64,000 bases of DNA from assembly GCF_022884085.1 (NCBI RefSeq), contig NZ_JAGGCS010000010.1:1-64000 (forward strand). The letters run 5' to 3'. Positions 17,658-25,489 of this stretch are shown here, one piece after another. The notes under the pieces were generated by a model. The model ran no database searches and was not told the DNA's origin. It saw only the letters and a list, made by a program, of their open reading frames with translations. Every line of letters begins with the position of its first letter. Position 1 is the stretch's first letter. This DNA comes from Paenirhizobium cremeum. Its GTDB lineage: Bacteria; Pseudomonadota; Alphaproteobacteria; Rhizobiales; Rhizobiaceae. Position numbers and translations under genes: made by a program.

Positions 17658-18638
17658 CTATGCGCTGCGGGGGGCTGCAGCGCGTTTCAGCCGATCGTTG
17701 ATCGCTTCGCCCAGTCCTTGCATCGGGATCGGTGTGACGGCAATGCCGGAGGGCTGGGCCTCGTCGGCCTGTTTGATATAGCCGAAGAGGTTTGCCGCAG
17801 CTTCGGCAAGATCGCCGCGCTGGCTGAGGTTCAGCACGATCGCAGCATCCTTCTCGCCGGAAACCGGCGTGTCGCCGAAGCGGATCAGTGCCTCGCCCGG
17901 CGAGACGGATCGCGCGTCGAGGCGGACGTGGGCGTTCGGCGCGTAATGGGAGGCGAGCATTCCCGGCGCCTCGATGGCCGCCGTGCCGGCGGGTTTCGGC
18001 CGTTCGACGGCAAGACCGGTTGCCTCCTCGATCGCCTCGGCGGCGATCCCGCCCGGCCGCAGCAGCCGTATGCGGCCGTCCTCTACCTTGACGATGGTGG
18101 ATTCCACGCCGACAGGGCAGGGGCCGCCATCCACGATGAGTTCGATCCTGCCGCCGAGATCGGCCTCCACATGCTCCGCCGTGGTCGGGCTGATCTTGCC
18201 GGAGGAATTGGCGCTGGGGGCGGCGAGCGGCTTGCCGAAGGCGCGGATCAGGTCGCCGGCAAAGCCCTTCGGCACTCTTATGCCGACGGTGTCGAGCCCG
18301 GCGGTTGCCAGCGGATGGATCGCGCTTCCGGCTTTCAGCGGAACGACCAGCGTCAGCGGCCCCGGCCAGAAGCGGTTCGCCAGCGCGCGCGAGACCGGAT
18401 CGAACGTCGCATAACGTTCCGCCATCGCCAGATCCGCCATGTGGCAGATCAGCGGGTTGAAGCGCGGCCGCCCTTTCGTTTCGTAAATGCCGGTGATCGC
18501 CGCCGGATCGGTGGCGTCGGCCGCAAGCCCGTAGACGGTCTCGGTCGGCAGCGCCACGGGCTTCGCCTGCGAAAGAATATCGATCGCCGCGCCGATTGCG
18601 CCTTGCCTGTCGCTGTCGATCGGGATCAGCCGAGCCAT
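17658..18638 (-). CDS. tsaC: L-threonylcarbamoyladenylate synthase (Sua5-type, two domains)
   Basis: Makes threonylcarbamoyl-AMP from threonine, bicarbonate and ATP for the t6A37 modification of ANN-decoding tRNAs. The 326-residue protein has the YrdC domain (PTETVYGLAADATD, KGRPRFNPLICH, SANSSGKISPT) and a C-terminal Sua5 domain after a linker with PGMLASHYAPN. The ATG at 18638 (MARLIPIDSD) is preferred; one 21 nt upstream is possible. It is first in the operon with the FAD-oxidase and the ModE-like gene. Confidence 0.95.
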   Translation of the reverse strand: MARLIPIDSDRQGAIGAAIDILSQAKPVALPTETVYGLAADATDPAAITGIYETKGRPRFNPLICHMADLAMAERYATFDPVSRALANRFWPGPLTLVVPLKAGSAIHPLATAGLDTVGIRVPKGFAGDLIRAFGKPLAAPSANSSGKISPTTAEHVEADLGGRIELIVDGGPCPVGVESTIVKVEDGRIRLLRPGGIAAEAIEEATGLAVERPKPAGTAAIEAPGMLASHYAPNAHVRLDARSVSPGEALIRFGDTPVSGEKDAAIVLNLSQRGDLAEAAANLFGYIKQADEAQPSGIAVTPIPMQGLGEAINDRLKRAAAPRSA

Positions 18639-18873
18639 TTTTCCACGCCTTCCTGCCATGTGTCACGCCGTCCATAGCGCGTCTTGCCGGGCGGGATCAA
18701 ATGCTGATTTCACAAGGGCTGTCAGGGGTTTTCCACAGATTGCGACATGCATTCGGGATCGCGGTCGACCGATATCTAAAACTTTATCCACCGATGTAAC
18801 CGAAAGAAAGAAATGTTGCGCCTATAGTCCCGTTCGTTCGATCCTCACGCCTCTTCCCGTCGGAAAAAGAACC

Positions 18874-19947
18874 ATGCAGCCAGTCAAGAATCCCGCCTCA
18901 AGCATTGCTCTTCGCGTTGCCACCGCCATGCATCAGATGGGAATTGACGGACTGCCGAGAAATTACGAACTGGTCTACGAGGCCTATGCGGGCAGCAATC
19001 CGGAACTGGTGCGCGATTTCATCGCGCTCGGCAAGGTGAAGACGCAGGAAGCCCTCGATGCGCTCGGCCGCAAATACCTGCCCCACCACCATGAGGACGG
19101 CCTTCTTGCCCGGCAGAACGGCCAGGTTCGCGCCGAGATGAGCAATTTCATCAATCTGCTGAACGAGGAGAAGGTCTCGCTCAGCGATTACGGCCGCCTC
19201 ATCGGCGATGCTTCCAAGGTCATCCAGACGGTCGGGGAGGTGGATCATGCAGAACTCGGCCAGTCGATCAAGGCGCTGAAGGTCGCGACCGAAAAACGCG
19301 CCCACCAGAACAGCAATGTCGTTCGCGCCGTCGTCGACAAGACAGTGGCGCTGGCCGACATGCAACGGGAGGCCGAGGATGCCGAGGCCGCCAAGTTCGT
19401 CGATCCGCTGACCGGGCTTTCGAGCCGCCGCGCCTTCAACAAGGCCGTCGCCAAGGTTTACGCCAATCCGGAAATGCCGGTGCTGTGCGGCATCGCCATC
19501 GGCGAGATCGACGATTTCGCCCGCCTTTCCGAACAGATGGGGCCGGCCGTCGCCGACCGCTTCTTGAAGCAGGTGGCGAAGGTCATGAAGGCCGTGGCCG
19601 GCGACGGCGATCTCGCCTGCCGCTTCGATGCCGGCCGTTTCGGCATGCTGCTCTATACGTCCGATCAGGAAGAGGTGAGTCGCATCGTCGATCTCGTCCG
19701 TTCCAAGCTGAAGGCGACGGCGGTCGTCAATTCCGGCAATGGCCGCGCGCTCGGCCAGGTTCTGATGTCCTTCGGCATCTGCCTGTCGGCACAGGCGCCG
19801 AACGCCTTCGATTTTACCAGCTTCGCCGAAAAGGCGCTTGCCTCCTCCCGTGCCGCGGGCGGCAATACGGTCACCATCTACGGTTCGAGCGACTATGTGC
19901 CGAAGGATTGGTTGATCTACAAGAAGGCCCCGGTCGGGGGCTTCTGA
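18874..19947 (+). CDS. GGDEF-domain protein with degenerate active site
   Basis: 357-residue cytoplasmic protein. The N-terminal half is helical and has no recognised sensor. The C-terminal GGDEF fold starts at FVDPLTGLSSRRAF (about residues 173-186), but the catalytic loop reads RFDAGRFG where active diguanylate cyclases have RxGGEEF or RxGGDEF. Both glycines and the catalytic acid are therefore altered, so cyclic-di-GMP synthesis is unlikely. It may act as a c-di-GMP or GTP-binding adaptor. The ATG at 18874 is preceded by GGAAAAAGAACC. It stands alone, divergent from tsaC. Confidence 0.88.
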   Translation: MQPVKNPASSIALRVATAMHQMGIDGLPRNYELVYEAYAGSNPELVRDFIALGKVKTQEALDALGRKYLPHHHEDGLLARQNGQVRAEMSNFINLLNEEKVSLSDYGRLIGDASKVIQTVGEVDHAELGQSIKALKVATEKRAHQNSNVVRAVVDKTVALADMQREAEDAEAAKFVDPLTGLSSRRAFNKAVAKVYANPEMPVLCGIAIGEIDDFARLSEQMGPAVADRFLKQVAKVMKAVAGDGDLACRFDAGRFGMLLYTSDQEEVSRIVDLVRSKLKATAVVNSGNGRALGQVLMSFGICLSAQAPNAFDFTSFAEKALASSRAAGGNTVTIYGSSDYVPKDWLIYKKAPVGGF

Positions 19948-20038
19948 GAGCGGCGGCTTCCGTCGCCATACCATCATCCTTTCAGGAACGGCGAAACGGC
20001 CAGGAAAATGCGATTGGCTTCCGCTCGGACGAGGGGAC

Positions 20039-20644
20039 TCAGAGCCTTGCGATGATCTTGCGAAGGTCCGCGTCGCGAGCGCCGAGCATCAGCACGTTCT
20101 TCAGCGCTTCCTTCGGATCGTGGGTGCGGAACAGCAGGCCGTTCTCGCGGATCGAGCGGTCGATTGCCATGGATTTGGTCGACTGGTCCGGCTGGATCGC
20201 CACGGCGAAATACATGCGGGAATAATTCGTCCGGATCTGCTCGAAGAACTGCTCGCCTTCGCCCATCTCGGCAAAGAAGTTGGCGATGTAGAAAGCCCAT
20301 TTCACGTCGGCGTATTTGGCGAAATTCGTCCGCGCCGCCGTAACGTGACAGTAACCGAGATGCGGGCTGTTCTCGAGCGTTCTGTGGAAGATCAGCTTCG
20401 GGAACTGGATCGAGCGGTGAAAGCCGTTGATCCGGCTGTGGGTGGCCTCGCCGGCGGCCTCGAGCCGGCGGCCGGTGCGTTCGGCCACTTCCTCATAGGT
20501 CAGATACCGCTTTTCCTCCGGCAGCCAGTCTTCCCGTCGGCGCAGGATGCGGCCGGTGCGCAGAAACTCCGTATGCACCGCGCGTGAGGTCACTGGCGGC
20601 TTCGGGCCGGTCTTCGGGGCGGCGTAGTATCTCAGCTTCTGCAT
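20039..20644 (-). CDS. Conserved hypothetical protein
   Basis: 201-residue soluble protein, no signal peptide or membrane segment. The start at 20644 (MQKLRYYAAPKTGPKP) is chosen on composition; its ribosome binding site is poor and an upstream ATG at 20758 is possible. The chain is rich in aromatic and charged residues, with HTEFLRTGRI, LTYEEVAERTGRRLEAAGE (helix-turn-helix-like spacing) and WAFYIANFFAEMGEGEQFF. I do not recognise the family. Codon use matches neighbouring genes, so I regard it as real. Confidence 0.75.
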   Translation of the reverse strand: MQKLRYYAAPKTGPKPPVTSRAVHTEFLRTGRILRRREDWLPEEKRYLTYEEVAERTGRRLEAAGEATHSRINGFHRSIQFPKLIFHRTLENSPHLGYCHVTAARTNFAKYADVKWAFYIANFFAEMGEGEQFFEQIRTNYSRMYFAVAIQPDQSTKSMAIDRSIRENGLLFRTHDPKEALKNVLMLGARDADLRKIIARL

Positions 20645-20758
20645 GGGCGTGGCTCGATCAGGAGGGGCGACCGGGATGATTCTAGAACGGGAGTGATTAA
20701 CGACAATTTGTCGCAATTCTCCCTTTCGACGGTTTCGCGAGGCTTGCCATGCCGGCAA

Positions 20759-20965
20759 TGAGCCCGATGTCGCGGATCTCTCTTGTCATTTTGCGCCATC
20801 GTTTGCCCGGTTTTTCGGCAGTTGTTTTTGTAATGCTATGAAAACATGCGATTTTCCCGGACGTATTCTTGAGTGTCGTCAATTGTGGGTATGTCGCAAA
20901 CACTTGATGCAGTGTCGTTTCGCAATGCAGCAGGGCCTAAGCAATTGTGATTAGATAATTTCAAG
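20759..20965 (+). other. Leader/promoter region ahead of the cobalamin riboswitch
   Basis: Divergent region between the hypothetical gene and the riboswitch. It is A+T-richer than average and must hold the gbcAB promoter. No clear operator was found. Confidence 0.4.
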
Positions 20966-21149
20966 CTCAAGGTGCCGCCCGGCTAGGGAGGGCGGGAAAT
21001 TGGGAAGCCGGTCGAAATCCGGCGCTGCCCCCGCAACGGTGGTGGAGAACAAGCGAAGGGCAAAAAGCCACTGGGAAAGTCTTCCTGGGAAGGCGCCCCA
21101 CGCGGTCCGGCTTGCCGGACGTCTCCAGAGCCCGGAAACCAGCCTTGAG
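20966..21149 (+). ncRNA. Cobalamin riboswitch
   Basis: All core parts of the B12 riboswitch appear in order on the plus strand: the P1/P2 start AAGGTGCCG (20970), GGGAAGCCGGT followed by GAAATCCGGCGCTGCCCCCGC and AACGGT (21002-21040), GCCACTGGGAAA (21067-21078), CTGGGAAGGC (21085-21094), a variable hairpin GTCCGGC-TTG-CCGGAC (21105-21121), and the closing B12 box with GAGCCCGGAAACCAGCC (21128-21144). It ends about 120 nt before the gbcA-like start codon at 21268. Adenosylcobalamin binding normally lowers expression. The downstream gene is unusual for this element. Confidence 0.93.
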
Positions 21150-21267
21150 AGAAGTGATTGAAGGTCGCGGCGGGCGGCCCGAGACAGGTCCGGTCGGCTT
21201 CTTCCCGAAAGCCGCTCCCGTGCGTGTGCTCGTCCCTCGCCATTGCTGTTACGAAACGAGGACGACG

Positions 21268-22512
21268 ATGGATTTGCAGAGCACGGTATTGCGCCAATTG
21301 AAGAACCGCCGCGAGGGCTTCAGCCTCGAGCAGCCATTCTATATCGACCAGGATTACTTCAAGCTCGACATGGAGACCATCTGGTATCGCGACTGGCTGT
21401 TCATCGGCCATGACTGCGAAATCCCGAAGGCCGGCAATTACTTCACCGTCCAGATCGGCGACTACCCGGTCGTTGTAGTGCGCGGCAAGGACGGCGTGAT
21501 CCGCGCCTTCCACAACACTTGCCGCCATCGCGGGCACCGCGTCTGCACCAAGGAAAGCGGAGCTTCCGCCAAGCTCGTCTGTCCCTACCACCAGTGGACC
21601 TACGACCTCGACGGTTCGCTGGTCTTCGCCCGCCAGATGGGCGAGGATTTCGACAAGGCGCAGTTCGGCATGAAGCACGTCGCCTGCGAAAGCGTCGCCG
21701 GCTACATCTTCGTCTGCCTTTCCGAGGAGCCGTCCGATTTCGCCCCCGTCCGCGCGACGATCGAACCCTATATGAAGCCTCATCGCTTGTGGGAGGCCAA
21801 GGTCGCCCACAAGAACACGATCATCGAGAAGGGCAACTGGAAGCTCGTCTGGGAAAACAACCGCGAGTGCTACCACTGCGCCGGCAACCATCCGGAACTC
21901 TGCCGCACCTATCCGGAAGCGCCGACCGCGACCGGCGTCCAGGGTGCCAAGGACGATCCTTTCATCGCTGAGCACTGGGCCCGCTGCGAGGCCGCCGGCC
22001 TGCCGAGCGAGTTCACCATGGACCCGTCCGGCCAGTTCCGTGTCGCCCGCATGCCGCTGATCCAGGATGCCGAAAGCTACACCATGGACGGCAAGCGAGC
22101 CGTCAAGCGGCCGCTGTCGGACGACGTTCCGATTTCCCATATCGGCACCATGCTGCTGTTCCACTATCCGACCACCTGGAACCACCTGCTGGGCGATCAC
22201 GCGATCTCCTTCCGTGTGCTGCCGATCTCGGCCGAGGAAACCGCCGTCACCACCACCTGGCTCGTGCACAAGGATGCCGTCGAAGGCGTCGACTACAATG
22301 TCGAGGACCTGACCCACGTCTGGAACATGACCAACGATCAGGACCGCGCCATCGTGGAAGAGAACGCCTTCGGCATCCGTTCGCCGGCCTATGAGCCGGG
22401 TCCGTATTCCGCCGACCACGAGGGCGGCGTCATGCAGTTCGTCGAATGGTATGCGAACTTCATGATAAACCGTCTGCAGGGCGACAAGGCTCGCCTGTCC
22501 GCGGTCGCCTGA
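21268..22512 (+). CDS. gbcA: Rieske oxygenase, glycine betaine demethylase subunit GbcA-like
   Basis: 414-residue catalytic subunit that oxidatively removes a methyl group from a quaternary ammonium, most likely glycine betaine to dimethylglycine plus formaldehyde. The Rieske [2Fe-2S] site is C85-R-H87 ... C105-P-Y-H108. The mononuclear iron region reads NNRECYHCAGNHPEL. The sequence HDCEIPKAGNYFTVQIGDYPVVVVRG closely follows Pseudomonas GbcA as I recall it. Stachydrine- or carnitine-type oxygenases are alternatives. GAGGACGACG precedes the ATG. The cobalamin riboswitch lies in its leader, and the matching reductase follows 1 nt after the stop. Confidence 0.88.
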   Translation: MDLQSTVLRQLKNRREGFSLEQPFYIDQDYFKLDMETIWYRDWLFIGHDCEIPKAGNYFTVQIGDYPVVVVRGKDGVIRAFHNTCRHRGHRVCTKESGASAKLVCPYHQWTYDLDGSLVFARQMGEDFDKAQFGMKHVACESVAGYIFVCLSEEPSDFAPVRATIEPYMKPHRLWEAKVAHKNTIIEKGNWKLVWENNRECYHCAGNHPELCRTYPEAPTATGVQGAKDDPFIAEHWARCEAAGLPSEFTMDPSGQFRVARMPLIQDAESYTMDGKRAVKRPLSDDVPISHIGTMLLFHYPTTWNHLLGDHAISFRVLPISAEETAVTTTWLVHKDAVEGVDYNVEDLTHVWNMTNDQDRAIVEENAFGIRSPAYEPGPYSADHEGGVMQFVEWYANFMINRLQGDKARLSAVA

Positions 22513-22513
22513 G

Positions 22514-23596
22514 ATGACAGTTGCCGTGACCTATCGCCATGTCGACGAAATGCGCCCCTGGTCGGACAGGGAGCATCGCCTTGAATGCGTGGCCGTGACG
22601 CCTGAAGCGCCAGACGTGATGACCTTCACGTTCCGGCCGGACCGGTCCGGTCACTGGTTCCGCTATCTGCCCGGCCAGTTCGTAACGCTGGAAATCCCGG
22701 TCGGCCCGGAGCCGGTAATGCGGACCTACACGCTGTCGTCGAGCCCTTCGCGGCCTTACACCGTCGCCGTGACCGTGAAGGCCCAGAAGGATTCGATCGG
22801 CACCCGCTGGATGTTCGACAATCTGAAGCCCGGAATGAAGCTGAAGGCGATCGGTCCGCTCGGCGATTTTTCCTATGCGAAGCATCCAGGCAGGAAATAC
22901 CTCTTCGTCTCCGCCGGGTCCGGCATCACGCCGATGATGTCGATGACCCGCGACATGGGCGACCGTGCGCCGGACAGCGACATCGTGTTCCTCAACTGTG
23001 CCCGCTCGCCGGACGACATCATCTTCCGCTGGGAACTGGAGGCCAAGGCGCGCGAGATGCCGCACCTGACGCTCGGCTTCATCGTCGAGCAGATCACCCG
23101 CGGCCAGCTCTGGTCCGGTCTCAAGGGGCGGATCGACAAGGCGAAGATCGCGCTTCTCGCCCCCGACTTCCTCGAGCGCACCGTGTTCTGCTGCGGTCCC
23201 GAGCCGTTCATGGCGACGGTTCGCGAAGCCTTGTCGGGCGCGGGCTTCGACATGAAGAACTATTACGAGGAAGCCTTCCAGCCGGTCGCGCCGGAACCGC
23301 CGGTCGTGGTCGCCGATCATTCCGACGGGGCCGCCCCGACCAGGGTGTCCTTCGCAATGTCGGGCAAGGAAGGTCTCTGCGAACCGGGTCATACCGTTCT
23401 GCAGGCCGCGCGGGCCGCGGGCGTGCGCATCGGTGCGGCTTGCGAATCCGGCCTCTGCGGTACCTGCAAGGTGATGAAGCTCGCCGGCGAGGTCGAGATG
23501 AACCACAATGGCGGCATTCTCGATGACGAGATCGAAGAGGGTTACATCCTCGCCTGTTGCTCGCGTCCGAAGGGCGACATCGAAATCGAGGCTTGA
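22514..23596 (+). CDS. gbcB: Ferredoxin-NAD(P)H reductase subunit of the betaine demethylase, GbcB-like
   Basis: 360-residue electron-transfer partner that passes electrons from NADH through FAD and a [2Fe-2S] cluster to GbcA. FAD binding RTYTLSSSPS, nucleotide binding SAGSGITPMMSM, the NAD-side CGPEPFM, and a C-terminal plant-type ferredoxin domain with ACESGLCGTCK and a last Cys in ACCSRP. The start codon follows the gbcA stop by 1 nt, so the two form one translation unit. A terminator follows at 23632. Confidence 0.9.
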   Translation: MTVAVTYRHVDEMRPWSDREHRLECVAVTPEAPDVMTFTFRPDRSGHWFRYLPGQFVTLEIPVGPEPVMRTYTLSSSPSRPYTVAVTVKAQKDSIGTRWMFDNLKPGMKLKAIGPLGDFSYAKHPGRKYLFVSAGSGITPMMSMTRDMGDRAPDSDIVFLNCARSPDDIIFRWELEAKAREMPHLTLGFIVEQITRGQLWSGLKGRIDKAKIALLAPDFLERTVFCCGPEPFMATVREALSGAGFDMKNYYEEAFQPVAPEPPVVVADHSDGAAPTRVSFAMSGKEGLCEPGHTVLQAARAAGVRIGAACESGLCGTCKVMKLAGEVEMNHNGGILDDEIEEGYILACCSRPKGDIEIEA

Positions 23597-23631
23597 GACG
23601 GCCGGCTTGCCGAACCGGACAGGTATCCGTG

Positions 23632-23660
23632 AGGGCGGTGGAGCGATCTGCCGCCCTTTT
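23632..23660 (+). terminator. Terminator of the gbcAB operon
   Basis: AGGGCGG (23632-23638) pairs with CCGCCCT (23651-23657), followed by TTTT. It lies 36 nt past the gbcB stop. Confidence 0.75.
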
Positions 23661-23687
23661 CCGTCAAGGTCGTTTAGGGCGGGTAAT

Positions 23688-23712
23688 GGAACAATTCTGA
23701 GTAATTTGCGTT
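23688..23712 (+). promoter_or_regulatory. Candidate EcfG (general stress) promoter of the BA14K gene
   Basis: GGAAC (23688-23692), 16-nt spacer, CGTT (23709-23712), an exact match to the alphaproteobacterial EcfG consensus GGAAC-N16-17-CGTT. The expected start site is near 23720, which gives a leader of about 205 nt before the ATG at 23928. I see no other gene in that leader. Confidence 0.65.
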
Positions 23713-23927
23713 GTCCGGTGTCTGAAGCGAAGTTCGGGGCTGGGCTTCATCATGTTTTTCTACTGACAGTGACAGGCCGCAAGTTCCCTACAGCTTTCTG
23801 ATGTTAATAGTGGGTTCAGGATGCGCCGGCTAGCTTGCCTTCATGTCTTGGCGATACCGTGATTTGGTCACCCGTCGTTCAAGGCTCGCCTTGTGCATTC
23901 TGTCACAGCAGGGAATGGAGAACTGAC

Positions 23928-24365
23928 ATGACAAACATGATGAAGCGCTGGGTGGCGATCGCCCTCGCCTCGGTTGTTTCGCTGACGAGCTTCGTGCCGA
24001 CGCAGGCGATGCCGATCACGCCGCCGATCAAGACTCAGTCCGATGTCACGGTTGTTGACCATTACTACGGTCACTATCGCCGTCCGCCGCCGCGCTATTA
24101 CCACGGCCATCGCGGCTATCGCGACTACCGTCCGGGCTACCGCCGCCACAATGATGGATGGTGGTATCCGCTTGCCGCCTTCGGCGCCGGTGTCGTCATC
24201 GGCGGGGCGATAGCTGCGCCGCCCGCCGCGCCGCGGCGTGCAACGGGCATCAACCCGCGGCACTATGAATGGTGCTATGCCCGGTATCGTTCCTACGATT
24301 CCTACAGCAACACCTTCCAGCCGAACTACGGCCCGCGCCGCCAGTGCCTGTCGCCTTATTATTGA
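23928..24365 (+). CDS. BA14K family small secreted protein
   Basis: 145 residues. The signal peptide (residues 1-31, MTNMMKRWVAIALASVV ... TQAMP) is followed by a His/Tyr/Arg-rich low-complexity stretch (YYGHYRRPPPRYYHGHRGY), a membrane-like segment (WYPLAAFGAGVVIGGAIAA) and the C-terminal BA14K motif HYEWCYARYRSYDSYSNTFQPNYGPRRQC with its two Cys. Proteins of this family are surface-associated in Brucella and rhizobia and one has lectin-like activity. GGAG lies 7 nt before the ATG. A stress-type promoter lies upstream and a terminator downstream. Confidence 0.93.
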   Translation: MTNMMKRWVAIALASVVSLTSFVPTQAMPITPPIKTQSDVTVVDHYYGHYRRPPPRYYHGHRGYRDYRPGYRRHNDGWWYPLAAFGAGVVIGGAIAAPPAAPRRATGINPRHYEWCYARYRSYDSYSNTFQPNYGPRRQCLSPYY

Positions 24366-24391
24366 GGTCGGACATTTCGTTCTGACCTTCG

Positions 24392-24420
24392 ATGCCCGGC
24401 CTCGGCCGGGCATTTTGTTT
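24392..24420 (+). terminator. Terminator of the BA14K gene
   Basis: ATGCCCGGC (24392-24400) pairs with GCCGGGCAT (24405-24413), followed by TTTGTTT. It also abuts the stop of the convergent zntB-like gene. Confidence 0.85.
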
Positions 24421-25418
24421 CAGAGGATGCCGGCCCGCCTGAGGATCAGCCATGCGGCGAGGATCGAGGCGACGATGAAACCGACGGCCCAGAGCGTGCC
24501 ACCGATCCCCTCGGCAAATGGCAGCGAGGACGTGTTCATCCCGAAAAAGCCCGTCACCAGCGATGGCGGCAGCAGAAAGGCCGTCATCAGCGACAGGATG
24601 TAGAGATGGCGGTTCGTTTCCGAGGAAAGCTTGGAATCGATTTCCTCGTGCAGCAACCGCGCCCTTTCCTGCAACGCGTAAACATCGTTGTCTGCCGCCT
24701 CCAGCCGGTTTACCAGCCGTTCCGCCACATCCTCGAAGCCGGACGGCAGCTCATCGTCGTCGGTCGCCGCGGCCCGGCGCATCAGCGCCAGCACGGTGCG
24801 CAGATGCCTGTGCAGCCTGACCACGACGCGCCGGACCGGGGCAAGCCGCCGGCGCTCGTCGCGCAATTCGCTGTCATAGACGAAATCCTCGATGGCGTTC
24901 AGTTCGTCCGTCAATTCCAGCACCATGGAAATGATGCCCCGCTGGAACTCCACCACCAGGGCCTCGAACACCTGGATGGGCTGGCGGAACTTCGCGGCGT
25001 TCTTCTCGATTGCGGCCCTCACCGGATCGATCGACCGGATCGGCTGTAGCCGGGTGGTGATGATGAAGCCGTCGGAAAGGGCAAAATGCAGCCAGCCGAT
25101 ATCGCGGGTCGTGGAGTCGAACTCCCGCTGGAAATCGACAAGCGTGCCGTAGAATGCCTGCTCGTCGACAGTCAGCGCTGCATGGGTCTCATGGGTGGTC
25201 AGCGCCGCGCGCGCCTGTTCCGTCAGACCGGGGAAGTTTTCGAGAAAGGCGGTGCAGCGGGCGTCCGCAAGATTGAGGTGCAGCCAGACGAAGCAGCCCT
25301 CGCCGACATCGATGGCGTGCGGGTCGGTTTCGGGTGAAAAGCGCTCCGCCCGGCCGGATGCGGCATCGATGACATAGCCCCAGACCAGGCCGGGAATTTT
25401 CGTGGCGAGAGGATGCAT
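24420..25418 (-). CDS. CorA-family divalent cation transporter, ZntB-like
   Basis: 332-residue inner membrane protein: a large N-terminal cytoplasmic domain (residues 1-265) with a long helix, then two membrane segments near the C-terminus. The CorA signature is GFFGMNTSSLPFAEG; the GMN followed by a short loop and LPF is typical of the ZntB zinc branch, though Mg2+ or other cations cannot be excluded. GGAGCAGACCG stands before the ATG. It is followed (upstream on the map) by the ion-channel operon, 71 nt apart. Confidence 0.9.
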   Translation of the reverse strand: MHPLATKIPGLVWGYVIDAASGRAERFSPETDPHAIDVGEGCFVWLHLNLADARCTAFLENFPGLTEQARAALTTHETHAALTVDEQAFYGTLVDFQREFDSTTRDIGWLHFALSDGFIITTRLQPIRSIDPVRAAIEKNAAKFRQPIQVFEALVVEFQRGIISMVLELTDELNAIEDFVYDSELRDERRRLAPVRRVVVRLHRHLRTVLALMRRAAATDDDELPSGFEDVAERLVNRLEAADNDVYALQERARLLHEEIDSKLSSETNRHLYILSLMTAFLLPPSLVTGFFGMNTSSLPFAEGIGGTLWAVGFIVASILAAWLILRRAGIL

Positions 25419-25489
25419 CGGTCTGCTCCGGAAACGGCCCGCCAGCGCTTCTATGCCCGCTTTGTGACAGTTCGATTACAGTCTTTCTG

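Noticed and set aside
21112..21267. N-terminal extension of GbcA into the riboswitch
   Set aside because: It would translate the B12 box region; the ATG at 21268 has a good ribosome binding site and the family start.
20983..22419. Long open frame opposite the riboswitch and gbcA
   Set aside because: It runs antisense through a riboswitch and a Rieske oxygenase with complete motifs.
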